Assembly: GCA_963844565.1 (NCBI GenBank)
Contig: CAWJON010000002.1
Location: forward strand, 1,488,001 to 1,552,000
Direction of reading: 5' to 3'
DNA from: JAFEDN01 sp963844565
GTDB lineage: Bacteria; Pseudomonadota; Gammaproteobacteria; Coxiellales; Coxiellaceae
Length of the DNA stretch: 64,000 bases
Below are positions 26,240 to 33,298 of this stretch, piece after piece (positions within the stretch are counted from its first letter, which is position 1; each line of letters starts with the position of its first letter). Below the pieces are notes generated by a model. That model ran no database searches. It was given only the letters and a program-made list of their open reading frames with translations, and had not been told where the DNA came from. Made by a program: the position numbers and the translations under genes.

Positions 26240-26508
26240 ACGTCCTGCATAGCTTTGTTCAGCGCATCCGCCAACAAGCTTTGCAACGGGTGTCAGTGGC
26301 GATGTTTTCGCGCGCAGCGGAGGCAATTCGGGAAAGAAGTTCATCGTACTTAAGTTCACTTTGCACAATGGTACTAACAAAGTATTGCGCCAGCCTTTAT
26401 TGCCGCAGCGAGCACGAAAACATCGCCACTGACGGGACCCGTTTAGACAATCTTGCGAGTAGGCGGATGTCGCTGAACAAAGCGGAGTGGGTTTCAAGTC
26501 TTTTAGGG
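26240..26508 (+). mobile_element. MITE-like palindromic element, copy B (mirror image of copy A)
   Basis: It begins with the type-2 end ACGTCCTGCATAGCTTTG and ends with the type-1 end (TTGCGAGTAGGCGGATGTCG, then AAAGCGGAGTGGG, TTTCAAGTCTTTTAGGG). It is oriented opposite to copy A, so A and B form a large inverted pair about 430 bases apart. The interior is homologous to that of A at roughly 70 percent by eye. It ends 10 bases before the merR stop codon. Confidence 0.8.
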
Positions 26509-26518
26509 TTGCTTCGAA

Positions 26519-26842
26519 TCATTTTTTTAACTTTTGGAAAACCTCATCAATTCGACTCATACGCTTGTCGATTTTATGCGCTGCCGCCTCTAAGGTATAT
26601 CCTTCATCCAATAACTCTTTTATTAACAAAATTTTTTTAATTTCAGCACATGTAAAACGACGAGTTGAGGCGCCAGCCTCTGAGATAGTTTTAATAATAC
26701 CTTTTTGCTGCCAATATCGCAGTTGACGTTGCGGTATTCCTGTAACCAAAGAAACTTCACCAATCCCTACCACCAATTTGGTGATAAATTCTTGGTCACA
26801 AGAACCCAGCTCTATAATCGATTGAAGTCTTTTTTTATTCAT
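26519..26842 (-). CDS. MerR-family transcriptional regulator (short form)
   Basis: The 107-residue product has the MerR helix-turn-helix plus wing (IGEVSLVTGIPQRQLRYWQQKGIIKT...STRRFTCAEIKKILLIKELLDEGYTLEAAAHKI). It has only a short C-terminal helix (RMSRIDEVFQKLKK) and no metal- or drug-binding domain; such forms resemble GlnR/TnrA or SoxR-like minimal regulators. It is divergent from the Bcr/CflA transporter with 90 bases between, and is the natural candidate regulator of that gene. Confidence 0.85.
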   Translation of the reverse strand: MNKKRLQSIIELGSCDQEFITKLVVGIGEVSLVTGIPQRQLRYWQQKGIIKTISEAGASTRRFTCAEIKKILLIKELLDEGYTLEAAAHKIDKRMSRIDEVFQKLKK

Positions 26843-26865
26843 GAATTATTGTTATAACATAAAGT

Positions 26866-26893
26866 TGACAACGTTGCATTATAGGCATATTAT
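26866..26893 (+). promoter_or_regulatory. candidate promoter of the Bcr/CflA transporter
   Basis: TTGACA at 26866-26871 and TATTAT at 26888-26893 with 16 bases between. MerR-type targets usually have a stretched 19-20 base spacer, which is not seen here, so direct MerR activation at this promoter is not supported by spacing alone. Confidence 0.45.
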
Positions 26894-26932
26894 TTACCTT
26901 AATTGTAATTAATCTACAATCTAGGAAACTTT

Positions 26933-28132
26933 ATGCTAACCACAAAACCCGCCGATGCTTCGCTAAGCCAAAGAAATTTTTGGGCATTCCTGGCGATCAT
27001 TTCTGTGCCTCTTTCTGGACTCAGCATCGATATCTACGTTCCTTCTTTGCCGGCGGTCGCTCGAGATTTTAACGCCCTTCCCTCATTAGTCCAATTGACC
27101 ATTAGTATATACATGCTTGGATTTGGTATCACCCAATTTTTCGGCGGCAGCTTGGTGGACGTTATTGGCCGTAAAAAACCTTTTATCATTAGCTTATTCA
27201 TTTATATTCTGGTGACCCTACTCATCCCTTTTTCACCCAACATTTATTATTTACTCCTATTTCGATTCATTCAGGGAGCTACTGTCGCCTGTCTCAGTGT
27301 ACCCATGCGCGCTGTTCTTTCAGATTTATATCGTGGCAAAGACTTTTACAAGATGATGAACTACATGACACTTTGCTGGGCAATTGGTCCCATCATTGCA
27401 CCAGCGATTGGTGGTTATCTGCAGGAATATTTCAATTGGCATGCTCCTTTTTATTTTTTAGCGATTTACGCCATCATAGTTTGGTTTTTAAACCTCTTTT
27501 TGCTTCCAGAAACCATTGCTGAAAAAAAAATATTTTCATTGAAACAAATGTGGTTCGATGCAAAAACGATCATGAGTCATCTCGATTATATTGGGGGCAT
27601 TATCTGCTTAGGCATTTTATGGTCCATCGTTATTTTGTTCAGTATAGTCGCTCCATTTTTAATCCAAAATGTTCTGCACTACTCAGCCATAGAATTTGGT
27701 CATATGGCTTTGCTGATGGGGCTTGCTTGGTTTTTAGGAAACATAACCAGCCGTTTTTTAATTAATGTAAATTTTAAGACAAAAGCCCAGTTTTGCCTCT
27801 GGACCATGCTAGTAAATGGCATAATTATGTCGATTCTTGCCTTTTTTCAACCCATTAACCTAATCGGTTTATTAATCCAAACCTTCATTCTTATTTACCT
27901 CGGCGGTATTGTATTCCCCAATTATTTTGCCAGAAATGTATCCTGGTTTCCCAAAAATGCGGCCACCGCCAACGCTCTAACTGGGGGGTTTATGACAGTT
28001 ATTTCTGCAGCCAGCTCTGGGATCGGATCGCTTTTGAAGTCAAATTCTCAATTTCCCTTAACCATAGCTTATCTAATTTTAATAGTAATTAGTATCGCTG
28101 TTTATTATTTAACGAGTCATAAATCATCATAG
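26933..28132 (+). CDS. MFS drug-resistance transporter, Bcr/CflA family
   Basis: The 399-residue product has 12 membrane segments. Bcr/CflA signatures are SGLSIDIYVPSLPAVARDFN near the N-terminus, QFFGGSLVDVIGRKKPF in loop 2-3 and FRFIQGATVACLSVPMRAVLSDLY in helix 4. Family members export bicyclomycin, chloramphenicol or related compounds; the substrate is not predictable. It is convergent with bioN and overlaps its 3' end by 16 bases. Confidence 0.9.
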   Translation: MLTTKPADASLSQRNFWAFLAIISVPLSGLSIDIYVPSLPAVARDFNALPSLVQLTISIYMLGFGITQFFGGSLVDVIGRKKPFIISLFIYILVTLLIPFSPNIYYLLLFRFIQGATVACLSVPMRAVLSDLYRGKDFYKMMNYMTLCWAIGPIIAPAIGGYLQEYFNWHAPFYFLAIYAIIVWFLNLFLLPETIAEKKIFSLKQMWFDAKTIMSHLDYIGGIICLGILWSIVILFSIVAPFLIQNVLHYSAIEFGHMALLMGLAWFLGNITSRFLINVNFKTKAQFCLWTMLVNGIIMSILAFFQPINLIGLLIQTFILIYLGGIVFPNYFARNVSWFPKNAATANALTGGFMTVISAASSGIGSLLKSNSQFPLTIAYLILIVISIAVYYLTSHKSS

Positions 28133-28722
28133 CCCCGGGCGACTAAAGCCTCTGCCATAGCATCCGCAGAACGAAACATTTTAATCAATAGAGGCATTAT
28201 TATGGCAAAAATATTGTTTTCTAACCCCCTAGCCTTTTGCGCCATTCTAATTTCTTTATACTGAGCAGAAATAACCGAAATTGAACTTAAGGTTAGAAAA
28301 CAAAAAAAACTGATTCTCTCGATCTGTTTATAAGGAATTCTAACTGCCTTTAAAATCTTTTCGATTGCATAAATAAAATCCATTTCACGAGTTGTTATAA
28401 TTAAAAAAGCTGAAAGTAAAACCATAAATAACAACCGTAAAAAAACTTGTACACCTTGCCAAACATTATGTTGCAGCAAATGCGCCATGAAAATAAAGAA
28501 AGAAGATAAAACGGTAAAGAAAATTATTTTTGTTAGCCATTTCCACCCTGCTCCAGAAATGATTAAAATCAATAATAAAAAAATATCCAAAGCGAACAGA
28601 ATAGAAATTTTTTTGATAAACATTAATAATAAAGAAAGAAGAAAACTAATTAAAAGTTTCTGACCCGCCCTGCCAGGGTTTTTAATAAATAATTCAAATT
28701 TTTTGTGATATTGTGTCAACAT
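28117..28722 (-). CDS. bioN: energy-coupling factor transmembrane protein BioN (EcfT)
   Basis: The 201-residue protein has five or six hydrophobic segments and the EcfT coupling motif ending in MAQKARGLENN (Ala-Arg-Gly), plus ADAMAEALVARGYDD (second Ala-Arg-Gly). These helices contact the ATPase. It is the transmembrane partner of BioM and BioY in biotin uptake. Its start overlaps the end of bioM by 29 bases. Confidence 0.85.
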   Translation of the reverse strand: MLTQYHKKFELFIKNPGRAGQKLLISFLLSLLLMFIKKISILFALDIFLLLILIISGAGWKWLTKIIFFTVLSSFFIFMAHLLQHNVWQGVQVFLRLLFMVLLSAFLIITTREMDFIYAIEKILKAVRIPYKQIERISFFCFLTLSSISVISAQYKEIRMAQKARGLENNIFAIIMPLLIKMFRSADAMAEALVARGYDDL

Positions 28723-29377
28723 AAAAACTTATTGCTACCTCAGGTATATTATCTTGAACCACTTCTCCATCTTCGAGAACAATAACACGATCAAAATTTT
28801 TTATTAAACTTAAATCATGAGTAATCACGATAACAGGCTGATGTAGTTCCTGAATTAGCATTTGTACTCGATACTTGTTTCTTAAATCAAGCAAAGTTGT
28901 CGGTTCATCAAAAATAACTATTTCTGGATGCATGGCTAATACGCCAGCAATTGCAATTAATTGTTTTTCTCCACCGCTTAAATGATAAGTAGTTTTTCCT
29001 ATTAACTTTTCCAATTGGTAGACCCTAAGGATTTCCAATACCTTAGCCTGTATCTCCAATTTGCTTAATCCTGATCTCTTGAGACCAAATGCAATGTCCT
29101 CTTCAACCAGTGGCATAATAATTTGGTTATCGGGGTCTTGAAAAACATAGCCAATTTTATTTTTAAATACTTTTCCTTTAGAATGTAAGTCGTTCCCTTG
29201 AAAAAAAATTTTTCCAACTGAGGGCGTTATCAGACCTTTAATAAGCTTTATTAACGTGCTTTTACCCGAACCATTTGAGCCTATGATTCCAATTCGTCGC
29301 TCTTTCAAAGAAAGGTTAATATTTTTTAAGATTGTATTTCCTGACATAGCATACTCTACGCTCAAAATATCAATCAT
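28694..29377 (-). CDS. bioM: energy-coupling factor ATPase BioM (EcfA/CbiO-like)
   Basis: ABC ATPase of 227 residues. Walker A GSNGSGKST, Q-loop YVFQDPDNQI, signature LSGGEKQLIAIAGVLAM, Walker B EIVIFDEPTT and switch His in VITHDLSL are all present. The YVFQDPDNQI sequence is typical of ECF rather than classical importers. It overlaps bioN and, by 8 bases, bioY. A single ATPase here would act as a homodimer. Confidence 0.9.
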   Translation of the reverse strand: MIDILSVEYAMSGNTILKNINLSLKERRIGIIGSNGSGKSTLIKLIKGLITPSVGKIFFQGNDLHSKGKVFKNKIGYVFQDPDNQIIMPLVEEDIAFGLKRSGLSKLEIQAKVLEILRVYQLEKLIGKTTYHLSGGEKQLIAIAGVLAMHPEIVIFDEPTTLLDLRNKYRVQMLIQELHQPVIVITHDLSLIKNFDRVIVLEDGEVVQDNIPEVAISFYVDTISQKI

Positions 29378-29951
29378 AGACGGTCTCTAAATTTTTTGGA
29401 TTGGATTTTACTGATGTCTTAATCAAAGGGTAGTATTTTTTAAATGTAATACCGATCCAAGAAGCAAAAAATATTTTCAGTGCATCACCAGGCAAAAAGG
29501 TTAACGATAAGTATAATGAATGCAGCAAAGTAAATTTAGCAAATAGGGCCATCCAAGGAACACCAGGCAAGTAAATAACAATGACCCCACCGACAAAATT
29601 AATCAGCAGTAGTTTGATAAAGCTAAGACGCTCCCAATTTTTTTCCGTTAACCAGCCAATAAAAAAAGCGGCAAAAGGCCAAGAGAGTACGAAACCGCCG
29701 AAAGGAGTAAATAGAAGACTAATTCCGCCCATAAGACTGAGCACAGGAACCCCGATTGACAATAAAAACAAAAAGATCAGTAAGGAAAGGCCGCCTTTTT
29801 TGGCGCCCAACAAACAACCGGCTAACATAACTCCTAAAGATTGCAGGGTAATTGGCGTTGGACAAAGAAAAATCGTAATGGGAGGAAAGATTCCTAAAAC
29901 TGCAATAAAACCTGTCATAAAACAGGATTGCACGCAATCTTTTATATTCAT
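29370..29951 (-). CDS. bioY: biotin transporter substrate-binding subunit BioY
   Basis: The S-component of the biotin ECF importer, 193 residues with six hydrophobic segments. BioY hallmarks are PTPITLQSLGVMLAGCLLGAKKGGLS, GVPVLSLMGGIS, FTPFGGFVLSWPFAAFFIG and the late LPGDALKI. Presence of the full bioYMN set suggests reliance on host biotin. The ribosome-binding site GGAGG lies 6 bases before the ATG. It is first gene of the minus-strand operon. Confidence 0.92.
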   Translation of the reverse strand: MNIKDCVQSCFMTGFIAVLGIFPPITIFLCPTPITLQSLGVMLAGCLLGAKKGGLSLLIFLFLLSIGVPVLSLMGGISLLFTPFGGFVLSWPFAAFFIGWLTEKNWERLSFIKLLLINFVGGVIVIYLPGVPWMALFAKFTLLHSLYLSLTFLPGDALKIFFASWIGITFKKYYPLIKTSVKSNPKNLETVYD

Positions 29952-30040
29952 CAGACACCTCCACCTTAGATATGCCCTGAGAGATTACCCAAAAAATTGG
30001 TGAAGATCAACCATAAGCCCCTGAAGACAGGTGTTGTTAC
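29952..30040 (-). promoter_or_regulatory. structured leader candidate of bioY
   Basis: On the transcript, ACACCT (from 30034-30029) can pair with AGGTGT (29960-29955), which overlaps the bioY ribosome-binding site. Formation would hide the site and could switch translation. The pairing is only 6 bases and no known riboswitch or BirA operator is recognised, so this is a weak call. Confidence 0.25.
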
Positions 30041-30134
30041 TGTTGATTTTTTTTATAATTATGACATAATTAAGATAAAAACAATTGCGTATTGCAAATT
30101 TAATACAATCGAAATATAGAAAGGTAGTGGGAAA

Positions 30135-30806
30135 ATGAAAGACGAAAACAAAGAAGACAAAATAAATAATATAGAAAATTTGATTGCAAAAAAAGAGGAT
30201 TGGTCACAAGTATTTTCAGAATCTTCGACGAAGACAGGTATTATCTCTAGATTTAACCGAGCATTGATAAATTTAGTGGATTCTTTCGATCACGGTACTT
30301 TTGAAGAATTTAGCAGAAAAGAAGCAAAATTTTCACAAGAAATAAAAAAATTTAAAGAGGAATATATCACTTATGCAATCTTTTATTGTGTAGAAAATGG
30401 TAAAAATCGAGCATTGATTCCTTTATATAAACACTTAAAAAGCTTTCCAGAATCTAAGTCAGGGAAAAAGGTGAAGATTCTATTTTCAAGATCTATTTTT
30501 CCACCCTCGTTCTTCTTTGTAACTAATTTACTAAAAATTGTTATAGCAAATGATAATTATGAGGCACTGACTACCTTAGTTCATTATGGGTATCCAATTA
30601 ATCTTTCATTCTTATCAAAAATTGGTCTTTCATCATTATCAGATCAGGAAAAAGAACGTTTACATGACGCCATATCTGATGGCATGAGAATAAACGAATT
30701 CATCAAAGAAAAACACGACCCCAGCGAGTTTCCTGATCATATTGCCCTACTTATGGTGGCAACTCTTTCAGAAGAAGGTGAATATTGCCCCAGAATGACG
30801 TTCTGA
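30135..30806 (+). CDS. hypothetical protein, possible effector
   Basis: Not recognised. The 223-residue protein is soluble, with a charged, Lys/Glu-rich first 60 residues. A helical region follows (FSQEIKKFKEEYITYAIFYCVENGKNRALIPLYKHL), then IVIANDNYEALTTLVHYGYPINLSFL, which faintly recalls an ankyrin-type helix-turn-helix but lacks the full repeat. There is no signal peptide or membrane helix. An AAAGGTAG ribosome-binding sequence precedes the ATG. The isolated position beside a tRNA gene and repeats, and the low-GC composition, fit recently acquired or effector-like genes. This is inference only. Confidence 0.65.
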   Translation: MKDENKEDKINNIENLIAKKEDWSQVFSESSTKTGIISRFNRALINLVDSFDHGTFEEFSRKEAKFSQEIKKFKEEYITYAIFYCVENGKNRALIPLYKHLKSFPESKSGKKVKILFSRSIFPPSFFFVTNLLKIVIANDNYEALTTLVHYGYPINLSFLSKIGLSSLSDQEKERLHDAISDGMRINEFIKEKHDPSEFPDHIALLMVATLSEEGEYCPRMTF

Positions 30807-30938
30807 ACCAAGCAAGTTTTTAGCAATTGTTAGGATTTCTCGAAAGATAAATGTCCTGGAAGGAATGTGTATCTTTGGATTCTGTATCTTCAATTTTCCA
30901 GAAAAATTACTGAGGAAGTAGAAAGGCTGATTATTTCT

Positions 30939-31011
30939 TGGGACGTCCGCGATTCGAACGCGGGACCAACGGATTAAAAGTCCGCTGCTCTACCGACTGA
31001 GCTAACGTCCC
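30939..31011 (-). tRNA. tRNA-Lys (anticodon TTT)
   Basis: The reverse strand folds into a standard 73-base cloverleaf. Its parts are acceptor GGGACGT/ACGTCCC, D arm GCTC/GAGC, anticodon stem GCGGA/TCCGT with loop CTTTTAA, T arm CCGCG/CGCGG with loop TTCGAAT, and discriminator A. CCA is not encoded. The surrounding gap 30807-31152 holds no gene apart from this; two small hairpins lie at 31125-31141 and 31138-31165. Confidence 0.97.
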
Positions 31012-31137
31012 AATGCAAAAAAAGTATGATACCTATTTCTCAGCAAATCACAAGGGGTTGGATAAAATCATGTCAATATAGTGGCCATGGGTGAAAACTA
31101 AGCAAATCACTGTATTGTCTCTTGTTACGCTTTAGCG

Positions 31138-31165
31138 TTAAGTTATTAATGAATGAATAACTTAA
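31138..31165. repeat. perfect inverted repeat upstream of the pilin gene
   Basis: TTAAGTTATT (31138-31147), an 8-base loop and AATAACTTAA (31156-31165) form a perfect 10-base AT-rich stem. The only in-frame ATG-like start of the long pilin reading (31153) is inside its loop. Confidence 0.5.
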
Positions 31166-31734
31166 TATCCTGTAAATCGCGGGCGTTAGCCCGTGACTTT
31201 GCGCAATGGGGGTATCCAAAGGGGGAGAATTCGCATTCTCCCCCTTGGTCGCCCGCGCGAACTTGTTCGAGCGGAGCGAAATATAACAGAGAAAATACGC
31301 CGGGCGTCAGCCCGGAGCATTTTATCAGAAATGATGGATTTTCTCTGCTGGAACTGCTGATCACTATGGTGATTATTGGCATTTTGTTACTGGCAACAAC
31401 CCCGCTTTATACCAGCTTTTTAACCAAAGCCCGTCGTAGCCAAGCTGAGGCCAGTTTAATGCATTTAGCCAGTCAATTAGAATATTTTCATAGCATTAAC
31501 CAGACTTACCAGGAAGCTACGCTGGCAAAATTACAGGTCAATGAGTTTACAGAGGACCATATGTATCAACTCAGCATTGAATCAGAGAGCGATATTGGCT
31601 ATCTTATTTCAGCTACCCCGTTAGGAGAACAAACCAAGGCGGATAGTAATTGTGGAAAGTTACAGTTGGATGAAGCGAATAATCAATCGGTAACAGGTGC
31701 TCAATCACCCAATACGTGTTGGCAATTATTATAA
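31153..31734 (+). CDS. type IV pilin (PilE/PilA-like) with an abnormal 5' end
   Basis: The pilin part begins at GFSLLELLITMVIIGILLLATTP (Gly -1, Phe +1, Glu +5), followed by SFLTKARRSQAEASLMHLASQLEYFHSINQTY and a C-terminal cysteine pair (CGKLQLDE...NTCWQLL), fitting a PilE-type minor or major pilin. The in-frame ATG at 31153 would give a 62-residue leader encoded by repeat DNA (31167-31312), far longer than normal 6-25 residue leaders. No closer ATG is in frame; the ATGATG at 31332 is out of frame. Start is therefore uncertain. The true start may be a rare codon near 31320, or the 5' end has been replaced. Confidence 0.65.
   Translation: MNNLISCKSRALARDFAQWGYPKGENSHSPPWSPARTCSSGAKYNRENTPGVSPEHFIRNDGFSLLELLITMVIIGILLLATTPLYTSFLTKARRSQAEASLMHLASQLEYFHSINQTYQEATLAKLQVNEFTEDHMYQLSIESESDIGYLISATPLGEQTKADSNCGKLQLDEANNQSVTGAQSPNTCWQLL
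31167..31312 (+). repeat. dispersed repeat cluster at the 5' end of the pilin gene
   Basis: It opens with the 43-base repeat also found at 15147 (ATCCTGTAAATCGCGGGCG...). Next comes a strong hairpin, GGGGGAGAAT-TCGC-ATTCTCCCCC (31221-31244), then CCGGGC-GTCA-GCCCGG at about 31299-31312. These sit directly before the codons for the pilin signal. Confidence 0.65.
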
Positions 31735-31774
31735 ATTTAATATTCCCTTAAGCTTAATCAATTAGAGTAGAAGC

Positions 31775-32806
31775 ATGAACCCAGATAGAAGATACCGAGA
31801 TAATTCAAGTATTAACCTTCAAGAAATAGGTTTTGACCGACCAAGATGGATCGGGATCAGCCGCGAAGCGGAAATTATACACGAAATGATAAGTAGACGA
31901 CTCTCAGTCTCTTCGAAAAATATATCCGCATTTATCGAACCAGGCACTAACACCTTGAGATTTTGGAAAGAAATATATTCCAAAAACATGGCGACTCTCA
32001 CCAGCCCAGCCAATTTGGCTAATTGGCATAAAAAATATGTCTTGGCTTTAAATAAACATCTGGACCTCCTTGAGGTTATGAGAAAACGCTTAACAAGAAA
32101 AGACCTAAAGAAAACACTGAAAAAATTAAAAGCCGAACTATTGGCCATCGAAAAGAAAAAACAAAGCGAAGAAAAGCGTATTGAAGAATTAAATCAATTT
32201 TTAGAGCAAAAACTTCAAGAGGCTAACCAACCAGCCAAGGTTGTTGAAAACAATGATGTTAAACCAAAAGACTCTCCTCAAATCGAGAGAATATCAAAAA
32301 AAACCTTGATTAAACTTTTAGCTGTATTAGGTTTAAAGCCGGGCGCAAACAGTAAAGATATTGAAGAGGCTTATAAATCTTTAGTGGATGACAAAAAGAA
32401 AAACCCCAGCAAATATTCGGAATCTGAATGGAATAAAATCGAAGAAGCACATCACACATTATCTCAATTTGATGACAAGGAATTAGAGGCTATTACGACC
32501 AGCAATGATCAGTTAACCGTCGATGAGGGCAGCTTACTTTTACAAACTTTAGAGCTTAATCCCGAGGGAAATTATTCTATAGAGGAAATTGATCAGGCTT
32601 TCCTTCTCCACACGATCAACAATGCGCTTTCTCCAGGAGAAACTCCTGATACTTTTGTAAATAAGTTATATCAGTCTTTCATCAATCAAACGGATGGTTT
32701 AGCTCCTCAAACAAAAATTAACTTAAGTCAGCTAAACTTGCGTCCATTGGCGGAGAGAGCGGAAACAGCCTTCGCCAACCAATTATCGTTTAGGCCGACA
32801 AAATAA
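31775..32806 (+). CDS. hypothetical protein with coiled coil and J-domain-like segment
   Basis: Not recognised overall. The 343-residue protein has a basic N-terminal region, a long Lys/Glu-rich coiled coil at about residues 105-150 (LKKTLKKLKAELLAIEKKKQ) and a segment at about 178-235 (LIKLLAVLGLKPGANSKDIEEAYKSLV...SEWNKIEEAHHTLS). That segment follows the DnaJ helix pattern but lacks the HPD tripeptide. Without HPD it should not stimulate Hsp70 ATPase. No signal peptide or membrane helix is seen. It could be a host-directed effector or a J-like scaffold. It overlaps convergent lspA by 24 bases. Confidence 0.7.
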   Translation: MNPDRRYRDNSSINLQEIGFDRPRWIGISREAEIIHEMISRRLSVSSKNISAFIEPGTNTLRFWKEIYSKNMATLTSPANLANWHKKYVLALNKHLDLLEVMRKRLTRKDLKKTLKKLKAELLAIEKKKQSEEKRIEELNQFLEQKLQEANQPAKVVENNDVKPKDSPQIERISKKTLIKLLAVLGLKPGANSKDIEEAYKSLVDDKKKNPSKYSESEWNKIEEAHHTLSQFDDKELEAITTSNDQLTVDEGSLLLQTLELNPEGNYSIEEIDQAFLLHTINNALSPGETPDTFVNKLYQSFINQTDGLAPQTKINLSQLNLRPLAERAETAFANQLSFRPTK

Positions 32807-33277
32807 AGTTTTCATTAACAACATAATGATACTAGCGACAATGGCGCTATCGGCCAAATTAAATGTCGCATAATGCCAAGTTCCCAAATGGAAATCAAAG
32901 AAATCAACCACATAATTATTAACTAAACGATCAATCAAATTTCCAGCCGCCCCTCCCAGCAACAATGACAAGGCACAAGCTGTCCAGGTATCGGGATATT
33001 TTAAGCGCAGTAACCACATGGAAACGACAATAATTACCAAAATAGAAATGCAACTTAAAAATAAAATTTGCCATCCTGGTTGTTGACCAAACAAACTAAA
33101 CGCCGCCCCTTGATTAAATCTCAAAACCAAATTGAAAAAAGGAAAAATAGGCACCGGCTTTTCAAATTGTAGGTGGTGCATGACCATAAATTTAGACCAC
33201 TGGTCAATACCAACGATAATCAATGCCAAAACAAACCAAGGAATCGCCTTCATCCATTGTTGTTTATCAATTTTCAT
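32783..33277 (-). CDS. lspA: lipoprotein signal peptidase (signal peptidase II)
   Basis: Cleaves signal peptides of diacylglyceryl-modified prolipoproteins. The 164 residues have four membrane helices and the conserved blocks NLVLRFNQGAAFS, GGAAGNLIDRL (catalytic Asp) and FNLADSAI (second catalytic Asp). It is encoded directly after ileS, as in E. coli (ribF-ileS-lspA). In this window ribF sits separately at 40 kb. Confidence 0.96.
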   Translation of the reverse strand: MKIDKQQWMKAIPWFVLALIIVGIDQWSKFMVMHHLQFEKPVPIFPFFNLVLRFNQGAAFSLFGQQPGWQILFLSCISILVIIVVSMWLLRLKYPDTWTACALSLLLGGAAGNLIDRLVNNYVVDFFDFHLGTWHYATFNLADSAIVASIIMLLMKTLFCRPKR

Positions 33278-33298
33278 ATATTTATCTCTCAGCTTATC

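Noticed and set aside
26281..26640. Open frame of 119 codons through MITE B
   Set aside because: It is made of repeat sequence and the antisense of merR, with no ribosome-binding site; frames of this kind recur in MITE copies by chance.
29971..30035. Plus-strand CCTGAGAGATTACCC followed by GAAGATCAACCATAAGCC, resembling a TPP riboswitch core
   Set aside because: The obligatory GGGGTG partner is missing 5' of it, the P4/P5 stems do not form, and it points away from bioY toward an unrelated gene.
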